Shown piece after piece: positions 36,887-49,930 of a stretch of DNA of 64,000 nucleotides. Every line of letters starts with the position of its first letter. The stretch's first letter is position 1. Under the pieces are notes generated by a model, which did not search any database, was not told the DNA's origin, and saw only the letters and a list, made by a program, of their open reading frames with translations. Source of the stretch: Zeugodacus cucurbitae (lineage: Eukaryota > Arthropoda > Insecta > Diptera > Tephritidae); assembly GCF_028554725.1 (NCBI RefSeq), contig NC_071671.1, positions 59,473,501 through 59,537,500 of the forward strand, read 5' to 3'. A program made the position numbers and the translations under genes.

Positions 36887-39800
36887 TTTAAAAAAAAACC
36901 TTTTTTATTATTATTCGTATTAAAATACGATGATAAGATTCAATAGTCAAACATGGAAAATGTATGCCAAGATTTTTTATTATCTTGGTATTCGGTATTC
37001 GTTTAATATTAGACCAGTGACCAAACGAACGTGCAATTAGCATAAAGAATAGATAGCTGCTGCACTGAAAGATTTTGATATTTGTTTAAAAGTCAAAATA
37101 GTAACAGAAGTTGAACTAAAGAGACGTGAGATCTACAAATATTCTGCAGCATTGACTGACTTATAAAAATGTTTGTTGACTAGAGGAGTTCGAAGCTTGA
37201 ACATATCCGGTAGAGCAGTATTTAGTCAAAAATAAAAAATAAAAGAGAAGAAATGGCGGACTAGTGAATATGGTAGTATGTCTGGTTTATTTGATATGTT
37301 TGAGAAATCGTCGGTTAGTGGTTAGTGTTTTTTTTAATAAGAATTTATGAACCCGAAAATTCAGAGTTTATCTAAATTTTTAGCTCTTGATTCAATACCC
37401 GAACTGCTTATATCGGATTTATATTATTTTTTTTTTTTTTAATTTTAGGTTAGTTTCAAAGAGCCTAGCACAGAGCAGCTTAAACATTATTAATATATCA
37501 AAATTTTTATCTCAATTTCTTTTTTGATTTTACAAATTGAGGCAACTATTGATTAGAGTCTCTTCAAACCAAAATCACACAGCATTTCGGCAACGCGTGG
37601 CAAGAGGCTTACCACAGCCGGCGCTAGAGACCTCACGAACCACTCAACGCCACTAAATATAAACACTACTAAACATATGGCAGCAACATCGAACGGCCTA
37701 TAAATTATGCGTAGATGCATATATTTACATAGATATATGTATATGTATGTATGTATGTCTGTATGCCTTGTAAATGTGGCACAATCAATTTTGCAGTTAA
37801 AAAATGAGGAAATCAAATGAAAACGAGCAAAGTTGCCGTAAAAGCGCATCTGTTAAAGCAATGCTGTGTGTAGTACTTTTAAATGCATAAATTAATTATT
37901 ACTTCACATGTTGTACATACATAAGTATGTATGTATGTTGTAAGTTGTCTAAATGTACGCGACTCATTGTCGATCAATAAGAAAATAAGAACAATTATTC
38001 AGTTAATTTTTATGCATTTTTCCACTTCACTCTACTCCACTCCACTCGCTGGCGGCTGCGGAGCTTGCAACATATACATATACCATATGTATGTATGTTT
38101 ATAGCTCTTTATCCATGAGTGATGCTCATTTATCTGTGCGATAATTTGTCATTTAACCTAGTTTAGTTGCGACTTAGCGTGGCATTGTGCTGTGCAGGGG
38201 GGCTGGAGGGCGTGAACTCAAGTTGAGGGTGGCGGCAGCGTGAATTAGCGGTTTTTTTTGCAACACTTACATACACTTATGAGCTTTGCTTTACTTTTAA
38301 TGCATAAAATGAAAAGCATTGATCATAGCTAAGTTTTTTTTTATTTTTTTTGTTTTTGTTGTTGTATTTATGCTTTTAGAAAACACATTAAGATCGCATA
38401 CAAAGATATAAAATGCTAGCAACATTTCATTATGCGGCACAAATAGGTTGCTATGTAGCTCTTTATAGATACCTATGTAGATATATACATATGTACATAT
38501 ATATGTGTGTATGTTTATATGTATTGCTCGCATGATCTCCTTGTAATTAAGCGCTTGTGTTTGTATATATGTTTATATGACAGTGAAATGAGCGCCGCCT
38601 CATAAGCGCGCTATTCATGCGTTCAAGCGCCTCGCAACGCGCTTAAGCTATCTATCGATCCATCTTATTTTCGTTTGTTGCTGTTGTTGTTGTTGTAGTA
38701 TTTTTATTTCTCATTTTATCTAAAAACATGCAGCAGTGTTCGTATGTCTTCATATGTAGGTACTCAACATACGATTGTGTTGTAGGTGGTTCGCTTGCGC
38801 TTCGCAACTTTGCGCCCAACTTTCTAGCTTTCTAGCTGTCGCTTTGTTCTACGCTTTATTGCTAAAATGGTACTAGTTATGCGTTGGGCGTTTTACTTGC
38901 TTGTAGGCGTGCGTTGGCGGTTTTTCTATTTTTTTTCATTTTTTTTATTTTTATTTTTTTATTCTTTCTTCACGCAATCCTTTTTGCGCGCTTGTTCTCT
39001 CTAGTGTCAGGTTTTTTTTCTTACATATATTTTGACTGACTTCTCGCGCTGCCGACGCGCAATTAATGTCGATCGAGTTCCATTTGAAGTTTTCTCTAAG
39101 TAATTGTAATAATGTTGCCGGCTACAGAAAAAAAAAGTTAGGCGGACGGTTGTTCGTTGCTTAGACGCGCATTGAAAGTGGCAATTGGCAATAGCTAGCA
39201 GCTTGTGTGTGTTTAAGCTGTCTCATTGTTCGAGCGCTTTGGCTATTTCTCTAGCTATGGCTGTGTGGCTGTGGCAATTCGGGTCACTAACCGTTAACAA
39301 TAAAATTCATTTACTAAACAAAATTACCCGCGTACCAAGTAAGTACTTGAGTTTCTGCTCATAAGCTGCGCGCCAACGTCGCACAAGCACTCACACACAC
39401 CTAGAAAATAATGAATATTACGCCCGCGCGTTTACTAAAAACACAAAACGCCTGTTGCTAATATTTACTATTGTTGTTGTTGTTGTACGCCATGCTGTTA
39501 GCTTATGGCGCGGTGTTGAAATAATAATCATATCGAAATTGACAAATGATTATTTCTAATTATATTATGTTTTGTTAGTTAGCAACCGAGTCGCTGTGCT
39601 TGTGTATGTATGTGTGTGAGTGTGTGTGCGACTGCGCAATCGCGCGTTTCGGTAGCCACTTTGAGGCGGTGCGCATGCCAGCGGGCAGCAGCTGCCCACT
39701 AACAGCAACAGCAAGCTAAGCATGAGCGTCTGTATAACTCTGTGTTTGTGTGTGATCACTTGGTATTCTGTGTCAAAAAGACAATGACATAAGCTTGACA

Positions 39801-41035
39801 GTGATTATTGCTTTATGGAAATTTTAATAGAAAAAAAAAAACAGAACAAACTATGCTAGGTACTTAGAGATTTGTTATCTGTGATTTTTTGTACAATTTT
39901 TTCTATTTCATTTGCGCTTTATAAATAATGAATATATTTTATATTTACTAACAAGTTTTTTTGTTGTTGTTTTTTTTTCTGCATAAAATAATATGGCGTA
40001 TAACTAGAAGTATATATACCTATATAAAACTAGTTAAATAACCAATAAAAAACCAGCAAAGCACACTTAAGTGTTTTATATATAATATATATACATATTT
40101 ATATATATATATATATTTAAATACATACAGATATTTATATAAACAAGTACGTGCTCTTATTATTTTTCTTGCAGCTTAGTTAGTAAGACTGGTTTCAGAG
40201 TCATATACATATACAAGTACCTATTGTCACTTAGAATATAATAAAATATAATGCCAGAAAAATTAAAGCAGATCGAATGTATATATGCATGTATATACAC
40301 ATACACACACCCACATCACTGAATAGTTGGCTTCAATTATTTGTCTTTATTCAACTAGCTGTAGTATAAATTTTTAAAAACAGGATTGCGGCTACCATAC
40401 AGACCAAGGTCACGTAACACGTACGCTTAGTTAAACACACACACTCATACACATACACATTGCTTATTGTATTGTAAAAATTCCGTTTTAGCACTTTACA
40501 CACGTTTTAGGATTACTTCAAGGTATTCCACTTCGTCTGTGTCTAATGTAACTATTGCACATTACATTGTAATAAATGATTTCCTGCTTCTTTGAGTGAG
40601 TACCACTGGCATTCTCGGTACTCGTTAGGCAATTACAATAAATGAAATTTAAAATTTACAGATAATTCTTAAAATAATTTAGTGAGTTTGGGTATTTTAA
40701 AGTTAGTTAATGAGTGGTTGAGAGGCCTTGACTTCAAAAAGTTGCCCTATTCGATGTGAAATCTTAACGGTTGCTAGTAATTTCTTGTGATTTACAGGTG
40801 GTTCGAGGGGTACTTTGGGATTTTCTGAACCTCTAATGCAACCCTGGCAGAGAGGAAAGTAATAAATAAATAATAATTTTTTTTTTATTATAGGCAACCC
40901 GAATATCTACTACAACCTGATAAGAACAGTTATATTTTGAATTAGAACTTCTAAAGTCAGACATATTTTTCTAAGTATTCAAAATTAAATCCTTTTATAG
41001 CATACCATCAATACATAATCTGTTGAATATCAAGC
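36887..41035. other. Intronic DNA with a GC-richer stretch at about 38.6-39.7 kb, no gene seen
   Basis: Relatively GC-rich segments occur at about 38040-38260 and 38590-39330 and at 39580-39720 (with CACACA/TGTGTG repeats). They resemble the other intronic islands and may be regulatory. Elsewhere there are CATATG/TATG and AT microsatellites (40075-40110) and CTTTCTAG duplicates (about 38820-38840). No coding exon consistent with splice signals was found. Confidence 0.45.
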
Positions 41036-41039
41036 TGAG

Positions 41040-41510
41040 ACTCAACCAAAAACAAAAGTAATACTTTTTAGCGAAATTTATTAGACAAAAATACGCTCAT
41101 GCAATCTATTGTTAAAATGACGCCATCAACACAAAATATTTTAAAATTTTGCTGGCAATGGATTTTTTAATTTTTTTTAGACAATTTCTCAAGCCATCAT
41201 ATGCTAAAATTACGTAATAAGCCGATATTATTATAAACATTTTACTCGATATGAACTTATTAATTTTTTTAGACATATTTTCATGCGATACTTTGCTAAA
41301 ATGACGTCACCAATACATAGTAATTTGAATTTCACTTATTCTGAATTTTTTTTTTTTAATTTTTTGACAATTTCTCATGTGATAATTTGCTAAAATGACG
41401 TCATCAGCCCATATCATTTTAAAAAATTTTACTCAATATGAACTTAATAATTTTTGTAGCCAAAATTGCATGCGATAATTTGCTAAAATGACGTCATAAC
41501 TGAATAGGAA
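41040..41510. repeat. 92-94-bp tandem repeat, five units, each with a CRE-like site
   Basis: The shared core is gctaaaatgacgtcat, preceded by tcatgcgataattt and followed by A+T-rich DNA with actcaatatgaactta. The 8-bp cores start at 41118 (TGACGCCA), 41210 (TTACGTAA), 41302, 41396 and 41489 (all TGACGTCA), so the spacing is 92, 92, 94 and 93 bp. Three units keep the perfect palindromic CREB/ATF element even though the rest of the unit has diverged. Confidence 0.85.
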
Positions 41511-42583
41511 CTATTTAAATCCGCTAGTACTTTAACTTTCAAGAATATTTATGCATAGATAATGCAAAATGACTGTTGTCAAGCAGAAAAATCTTCAAAA
41601 AATTAGCAATATTCGGTGTCAAGGTATGCAAAATTATTCTATGCATTACTAGCACTTAGCTAACAAAAACTTTTCTAGGTAGCGGATCAACATTTGAATT
41701 TCTGTTGCTATTCACAAGCAAATCAGTTAAACTGAATTTTAAAATTTTCTAAAAAAATAATAATTTACATATGTATACAGCGATGTATATAAAATTATCG
41801 CATGATATACATAAAATTTATCGCAAAGATCATCGCACAGCACCTACAACCTTTTCCATCAACTCCTTACAAACATAATTTGCATTTTTTCTACACATAT
41901 GTATGTACTATATATGTATGTAAATATATGTTTATGTAAATATGAGTGTTTATCGAAATACTTTTGTTGCTCATTGTTTTTGTTTTTGTTTTTGTCAGTT
42001 TTCTCTCGCATTGCGTCTTAAAAAGTGTCGAGATTAGATACAATTCAAAATTGAATCGAAAAACTTTCTTAGACATACATACATACATATGTATATACGA
42101 ATAGTACAGTTATATTTAAGTATGAGGTACACTCCTTAAATATTTTGTGCTTGAGGCAAGTTCATTCGCCTTAAGCGTGAGGTAGTGAGCGAGTGAGTGA
42201 GTGGGTATATGGAAAAAATATGCACGCACGCGCTACATATTTACAGACACGTCTAATTTACAATACTTACATGCATAGAAATACATACATACATACTGCT
42301 GCTCTAATGTGCACAAATACACCCACGTATTTGGTCGACAACTTTAGAAAACCGCAACTTTAACTTCACTAAATTATACCATACATAATTACATACATAC
42401 ATACGTGCATATGTCTGTGTGTGTGTGAATAACTTCAAAAGTACCAACAACTACAACAATAGCAAAAAAACATATTCATCACCGTGTTAGGCATTTATCA
42501 GCAAACGCCAGAGTTTCTTGCCGCCACCGTCGCATTTCACTATTTCACTTTAACAACAAATAATTTCTAAGTTCATATATATA

Positions 42584-43515
42584 ACGGGTGATTTTTTTGA
42601 GGTTAGGATTTTCATGCATTAGTATTTGACAGATCACGTGGGATTTCAGACATGGTGTCAAAGAGAAAGATGCTCAGTATGCTTTGACATTTCATCATGA
42701 ATAGACTTACTAACGAGCAACGCTTGCAAATCATTGAATTTTATTACCAAAATCAGTGTTCGGTTCGAAATGTTTTTATCGACAAATTTTGTTCAGCGAT
42801 GAGGCTCATTTCTGGTTGAATGGCTACGTAAATAAGCAAAATTGCCGCATTTGGGGTGAAGAGCAACCAGAAGCCGTTCAAGAACTGCCCATGCATCCCG
42901 AAAAATGCACTGTTTGGTGTGGTTTGTACGCTGGTGGAATCATTGGACCGTATTTTTTCAAAGATGCTGTTGGACGCAACGTTACGGTGAATGGCGATCG
43001 CTATCGTTCGATGCTAACAAACTTTTTGTTGCCAAAAATGGAAGAACTGAACTTGGTTGACATGTGGTTTCAACAAGATGGCGCTACATGCCACACAGCT
43101 CGCGATTCTATGGCCATTTTGAGGGAAAACTTCGGAGAACAATTCATCTCAAGAAATGGACCCGTAAGTTGGCCACCAAGATCATGCGATTTAACGCCTT
43201 TAGACTATTTTTTGTGGGGCTACGTCAAGTCTAAAGTCTACAGAAATAAGCCAGCAACTATTCCAGCTTTGGAAGACAACATTTCCGAAGAAATTCGGGC
43301 TATTCCGGCCGAAATGCTCGAAAAAGTTGCCCAAAATTGGACTTTCCGAATGGACCACCTAAGACGCAGCCGCGGTCAACATTTAAATGAAATTATCTTC
43401 AAAAAGTAAATGTCAAGAACCAATCTAACGTTTCAAATAAAGAACCGATGAGATTTTGCAAATTTTATGCGTTTTTTTTTTTAAAAAGTTATCAAGCTCT
43501 TAAAAAATCACCCTT
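42584..43515 (+). mobile_element. rosa-like (DD41D) Tc1/mariner-superfamily element, internally deleted
   Basis: The ends are inverted: AACGGGTGATTTTTT at the left and the complement of AAAGGGTGATTTTTT at the right. They are flanked by TA on both sides (42582-42583 and 43516-43517), the Tc1/mariner target duplication. The element is about 932 bp because a large central part of the transposase gene is missing. A poly(A) signal AATAAA lies at 43436-43441. It is non-autonomous but keeps both ends, so it could be moved by a relative's transposase. Confidence 0.85.
42697..43409 (+). pseudogene. Broken DD41D transposase gene of the rosa-like element
   Basis: The original start is at 42697 (MNRLTNEQRLQIIEFYYQNQ). 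After about 24 codons, near 42770, the sequence jumps into the catalytic domain in another frame (FYRQILFSDEAHFW), removing most of the DNA-binding and linker part. The rest is open to 43409. Visible catalytic residues are Asp in FSDEAHFW, Asp in QQDGATCHTA and Asp in LTPLDYFLWG. The last two are separated by 41 residues, which assigns it to the DD41D group. Without the N-terminal DNA-binding region it cannot act as a normal transposase. Confidence 0.88.
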
Positions 43516-43517
43516 TA

Positions 43518-46500
43518 TATGTAGAGTTTGGTGCTAATTTGCCATTGTTTCTGGTTCAAATTTACGCTATAAATACCTGAACACTTTATGTACGTTTATG
43601 CTCTTATATGGCAATATGTTTGTGGAACTGAGTGCTCAAGAACTAGTTAGTAATCAGAAATGAGTCACATCTCATATTAGAAAACTAAAACTAATATAAT
43701 TTAAAGTTCATAACGTAAGTTTTTGGAGGAGAATCTAGGAAGGATATGCAGTAGTTTTAGGTAAGAGAGAGCTTTATCGGTATATTTCCTATAACATTTC
43801 TCTTTTTTCTGTTTCTTTGGATATCTTGACTACAATTCTTTTAAATAAACATCCTTTCATTTCTAAGGATCTTGACATTTTTCTTTCTATATGCTGATAG
43901 TCTCTCGAATGCTCAGAATTGCCTTCGGATCCTACTGTTACAATAATTCGATGGATGTCGTCGTATGGTAGACAGTTTCGGTCGTCATTAAAATAATTAT
44001 CTCTAGTTAGATCGGTCAGCACTTTATTTTCAGGCTTTGACGAGTAATCACTTTGATAGTGAATTTATACAGGGATACCCAAACTTTCCTTAGACTAATA
44101 ATATAAATCGTTAGAGAACAAGTTCATTAAGAGATCTTGAAAATAAAGGATCAGTCGACAATATTTAAACAGTGATTTTTTATCTCGAAAAAATATGAAA
44201 ATTTTGATCTCGAAGACATGTGAGAAGTTAGGCCCTCCATTTCAATTTATTCTTTCAGCTATTTTAAGAAAATATTGAATCTTACTTCGCAGGTCTCCTT
44301 TCTAATTTAATCCAACAAGTCTGGTCCGTTCGAATTCTGAAGTTTGATCGTTAGCTAATCTAACTTGATCTACCGTCGGAAATAAATGTTCATTAGACAA
44401 TATAGAAAAAAGTACTCAACTTGTTGTTGTTGTTAATGTTATTGTTATAGAAAATATGTTTCGAGATATATACCTATCAAAGTTAAATTATGTTGTATCA
44501 AACAAATTCTCTTATCCTTGTTGGGATAAAAATTCGAATCCATTGGGGTTCATAGTACCGATTGCCGCGGAACTCTCTCTCAGCATCTCTCTTATATAAA
44601 GCGTGTTATTTAGAGTTTATCTTAAATCTAATTGTTTCAACTTCACTTTATTTACAGTTATAACTGTACCCAAAGTTTTTAGAATAACTTGAGCATGCCA
44701 GAAAGAACTATACAAGGTTGCATGTAACATGAAAGCATATTAATAACCGTTACTAAATGAAGTGGTTACAACAACAACAACAATTTGTGGGCACAAAACT
44801 TATAAGCCAACTCGAACAATTATTGCTAATGCAATAAATGAAAGGCGGAGCAGAACACGGATACTTTTTCACCACTCGACAGTTAAAAAAAAAAAAAAAC
44901 AAAAAAAGTAGTTATAAGAAAAAGTGAAGAAAAAGAAATTCTAATATTAGACAAACAAAAAAATTAAGAAGTACTTGTCTTAAAATTTTCGAAAAAAAAA
45001 TCGATAATTTATAAAAGACTGCTATTTGATGTGGGTTACTATACACATTAAATATTGTTATTGTTGTTGTTGCTGTGCTTACTACACTTAAGCCAACTCG
45101 CCGACTCACTTCTCAAGCAACATCTTTCACTATGATAATTTTTCATTAGTCATTGTTGCTTTCAGTTTGTTTTTGCGGCTTTTTAAGCCATTTGCGGCAC
45201 AACCAAACCAAAAAATCACAAAAAAAAATAAAAAAATCGAAAATTTCTGAACGCTTTTGTCTTTCACCCAAACGACTTAGTAATTTGGTGATTTGATGGT
45301 GGGTGCGTATATATGTATGTAGAGTGATTACGTCTCTGGCCATTGCGTACATTACGCGTATTTACCACTTCTACACTTACTTCGGTTGCCATTTAAAGTA
45401 AAAAAGAGTTGAGTTACGCGCATTAACACACACATATGTACATGCATTTACACATACATACATACATAGATACATGTGAGCTTAGTAAAGTTCATAAGTA
45501 TTTATGTAAGTATTCAAATAACCGCAAAATGAAATACTCCAAAGTTGATCGATGCCTTGATGGCTTCAATAGACGTTACAAACTCACGGCGGTTGTTGTA
45601 ATTTTACAACAATACACATTGGGCACTTGCTTGATTATTGTTTAATTTCTATTTAAATATTTCGTTGATCTTTCAAACCCGAAAATGCTAAAGCTAAAAA
45701 TTCTCATTGCTACAACCTGTGTCTTTTCACGCACACACACCCATAACAATACAAACAACGAAGCATATGTACGTCTTTCACTTAGCTGATTTTGATGGAT
45801 TCTTTTCGGTTTTTCTGTAAGTACGTAAGTATTTACAGCAATTGTATTTTTTGTTGTTTTATTTTTGATTTTTTTTTTATATTTTTGTTGTTGTTTAATT
45901 TTTTGTAATTTTTTTCTATATTTTTTTTTGATATTTAATCGCATCACACAATGATTTGTTGTATATTTTCTGCCATACCTACTTATTCACCTCGACTTAC
46001 TTACACAAATACTTGAGTAATCACACACACACACACTCATACATACAATCATTTGTACTTATGTATGTTATACATCAAAGTACTTTACTTAAGTATTGAA
46101 TTTGAACGTTTATACGTTTTTTCGCTCTCTCGCTAGTTTTCGGCTATTTGTTATTAAATTTCATTTGATTTATCTGGCAGTGATGGCGCAACTAAGCTGC
46201 CAAAAATATATAAATTTACAAAAAAAAAAACAAAAACAACGACTTTATAGCTCCGTAAGGCAAATAGCCACAACTAAGCATGCAGTTAAAGTTGAAAATT
46301 TCCCCATAATATCTTTCTTATTATTCATTTGAAGTGTTTGTATATGCGCTGAAGTAGAAGAATAACAAAAATACCGAAAATATAAAGTACAACAACAACA
46401 ACAATAAGTATAAAGTAAACTCGTTGAAATACTCATAATCACTAGCCGCATTAATTGTTCGAATTCAGATTGATTGCTGCCAGACGCATTTAAGTATTGC

Positions 46501-46815
46501 TCCGTGCTTCATTCTCGCGTTATTAATATGCTAACACAGAAAAAAAATGTAGAACTTCAAAGTTAACACCGCTACGGTAAAGGTACTATATAGAATTGGC
46601 GAAGTTAGAGTACTTAAACTAAGCACATTTCATTTAAATAGAGATATGTATGCCATAAAAATGGAAAAGGGCTGCAGAGCTTGAAGCTTTCAGAGCTTTT
46701 TAAAGCTTTATTTTTTGTGAAATCTTTAATTTATTTATTAAAATTCGTTTTGCAAATTGATCGATTGATTTCGAACTGACTTCGTAGTATTGAAGTTGAA
46801 ACAAAACGTTATCCA
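43518..46815. other. Intronic DNA, no gene seen
   Basis: Anonymous A+T-rich DNA with CAACAA/TTGTTG and CATATG/TATG microsatellites. A weak acceptor-donor juxtaposition (gttttag|gtaaga) at 43760/43761 lacks a good pyrimidine tract. Open frames are short and unrecognised. Confidence 0.6.
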
Positions 46816-46817
46816 TG

Positions 46818-47245
46818 TTAAATTAAGTTGAACTGAGTTACTAAGTTAAGTTAAGTCGATTTAACGTAACTTAAAATACTGAGTTAAGTAATTTAATGTA
46901 GCTTAATATATTGAGTTAAGAAAACTTAACGTAACTTAAACCACTAAGTTAAGTTAACTTAACGTAACTTAAAATTCTAAGTTAAGTTGACTTAAATTAA
47001 CGTAACCTTAACTACTAAGTTAACTCAAATTGACGTAACTTTAACTATTAAGTTAAGTTAACTTAACGTAACTTTAACTACTAAATTAAGTTAACTTAAC
47101 GTAACTTTAGCTACTAAGTTAAGTAAACTTAACATAACGTAATAAGTTAAGTTAACTTAATGTAACTTTAACTACTAAATTAAGTTAACTTAACTTAACG
47201 TAACTTTAACTATTAAGTTAAGTTAACTTAACGTAACTTAAACTA
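46818..47245. repeat. Minisatellite with a 33-bp unit containing a TTAAGTTAACTTAA palindrome
   Basis: The unit approximates ACTAAGTTAAGTTAACTTAA followed by CGTAACTTTAACT. About 12-13 imperfect copies are present. The palindromic core around GTTAAC is kept in many units, while some copies have lost or gained AAGTT/ACTTA half-sites. Confidence 0.88.
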
Positions 47246-48845
47246 CTAATTTAATTTAAACAAATATTTTTGACAGTATCGATTAGCATTAGAAATGAAG
47301 ATAAGTAATTAAGATAAGTAAAGGTATTTCCTCAACTGAACGTATGTATGTATAGAAAGGTTATAAGTTAGTATAGGGGTATAAATTATGACAGACTTAC
47401 ATATCTATGTAAATATGTAGGTCATAGCATGAGTAACTAATCTTAACTTAAAAAAGAAAGACACAACAAAACCTCTCCTGGAATTCGACAGCTGTCAGCT
47501 GACAATCTGCATGCGTAAAATGGAAAGCGAACACATGTAACTTGAACGTACAAACATACAACAAAAACATAACTAAGGAAAAACGAAAAAGGAAAAACTC
47601 AACGTCAACAATATAGTAGACACAGAGTGACTTGACTTGACTGACTGACTAACGGTGTGAGTGACTCGTAAGGCAGCATTCTTGCGCAGTTGTGTGCGAG
47701 TGTTGTTATTGTTATGGCCAGCTGTTACTGCTTTATGGCGCACACTCGCATTTAGCTGCAATATACCAAGTGCCAATTGCCACCTTCTGTAGAGCAATTG
47801 TTGTTGTTGTTGTCGTTCTTGCCATTTGCTATAAGCGTTGTCACTTTTTTGCCATTGTTATCGCGCTAGTAATAATGCCAATAATTGTTAGTGTTGTTGT
47901 GTTTGTTTATTTGTTAACTGTTGGTGGCTGCTTGCCAAAAGGCGGACATTGGTTACTTATTTTACAGACCGAATTTCCTTTATTGCGGCAAAATTTGGTT
48001 TTATTCTTCACTTTTTTTTTGCAGCGGCTCTAACTTTACAATTAGAAATTTGCTGTTGTTGCCTGCTTGCTGCTACACCTAAGGTGATTTAGTTGTTGTT
48101 TTTTTTTGTTTTTGTTGTATTGTGTGTTATAGTTGTCACAGATTTGTGCATGCCAGCTTAAATTTCACAGCTGCGGTCACAACTGTCAGACGCAAAAAAT
48201 ATATGTGCACACTCATACCCACACACACACACACTCAAAACTATTACGAGACACATACATTCATATAAATATATAGTTCACCGATCTATATACATATATA
48301 TTGTACTACATGCAACTGCGTTTAGTTGCAAAACGCTGAGATTTTTAGCCAAAATTGCAATTTTTTCTATTTTTTCGGCTGCCCACATTACCTCTAACTC
48401 TGCTAGTAGCTGTTGTTGTTGCTGCTTTTATAAGTTTTTTTTTTTAGTCAGTCCATTGTGTACCTACTCTAATTTGGCGCACGTTCGCTTAGTACACGCC
48501 CGTTTGTCAGCGCACAGCTCTGACTGTGCTCATACAGTCGCACTTCCTCGTGTAAACGCCGTTCCTACGCGCATGCGCGCTTGCGCTTACTCATTCATCA
48601 CCTATTTTGGCCAGCCGGGCTCGCCTCACTGCGTCTACGCAATTTTGGTATTTACATACAAATGTCTGTGCATACTTGTACATACATATTCATGTACTCC
48701 ACAGCCACTTTAATTATTTTGGCCATATTTCGACGCTATTAGCCGCACTTTTCACTTTATTTAAGTATGTAAATATGTTTATGTGTTGCTTTTGTTTGCA
48801 ATCGGCAGTAATGTCAGTGAACTACTAACTGTACACAAATTAATG
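47246..48845. other. GC-richer intronic stretch, no gene seen
   Basis: Positions about 47600-48640 have more balanced composition, TTGTTG runs and a perfect NRF-1/Ewg-type palindrome GCGCATGCGC at 48569-48578 within a CpG-rich patch. Open frames of up to 113 residues (47692-48033) are unrecognised. This could be an enhancer or alternative promoter. Confidence 0.4.
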
Positions 48846-48849
48846 CATA

Positions 48850-49930
48850 TTTACTCATACAAGTATTTAAGTACATTTGTAAATACTTAAATTAAATTTC
48901 GATTACATATAGGATTTTTGCCAATTAGACTAAAATTTTAGTATTTTTTACAAATAGTAGATTTAAAAAATTCATATTGATTACCCGATAATTACCTCTA
49001 CGATTATTTACACAATACTTAAATTAAGTACTAACTACTTAAGTACTTAAAATCTATTTTAAAATATTTAATCTATTTTAAATACTCTGCAATCAACACT
49101 AAGTACTTGGAATTAATATTAATTACTCTGGACTTAAATTATTACGGAGTATTGCTTGTCTTATATAAATATAATATACTTTTCAGCCACTTAAAGAGTG
49201 CATCGAAGTTACAACCAGTATATTTAATTAATATTGAGTACTTGAAACTGATGTTACTGCTAATTCAATACTGATTACTTTGAATTATTGCAGAGTTTCT
49301 TACAAACAGTATTTATATTTTCAAAAGAGAAAAGTTGGATTTTTCATAAAAGTAATCAGTTCATAATCAAAGTACCTTAAACTAATTTTGAATACATTCT
49401 GCGCTGAAGTCATATCAAGTAATCTGAATATTATCCCAAGTAATTAGATATAAGTACTTCAAATTATTTTTAGATTAAGTCCATTTGATACCAAGAGATT
49501 AAATACAAAAATAATAGTCTCAAAAATTTATTCAGTACTTTAAGGAATTCCTTAAATAAATTAAAGTACTTTGCTATTTAATTAAATCGAATTAAGTACT
49601 TTGAGTATGAAGTAGAAGCCATTTTATATGATACAGTAGTTGCGAGCACTTTAAATAAACATTCAACACTTCTAATCTGTATTCAATTTTAAAAATAATT
49701 ATGACTAAATACTAGTTATTTTCAATTAATTCATAGTATTGCATCATTATTGAAGACCTAGCAACCCACATTGCATTATTGAATTGGTTCTGCGTAATTA
49801 AATTAATACTGAATACTTCGAATTGATATTGTGTATAAAAATATAGAATATCAAACTAAACTTAGCGCATTGTGTCAGTATATGTTCCTTGAATTGATAT
49901 CATCATAAGTTAGTACTTTCCAGCGCAGAC
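48850..49930. repeat. Region rich in AAGTACTT-type palindromes
   Basis: At least nine AGTACTT/AAGTACT motifs and many close variants occur (49029, 49050, 49103, 49232, 49456, 49539, 49566, 49597 and 49914, approximately). They are often followed by GAATTNATATTNA-like words, suggesting a very old, decayed tandem repeat with units of roughly 30-60 bp. Confidence 0.6.

Noticed and set aside
43741..43766. Second acceptor-donor juxtaposition (gttttag|gtaaga)
   Set aside because: The tract before it (gcagtagttttag) is short and purine-interrupted, and no exon with a compatible start follows. Likely chance.
44500..44560. ATTCGAATCC, resembling a tRNA T-loop
   Set aside because: No acceptor stem, D-arm or anticodon arm could be folded around it.
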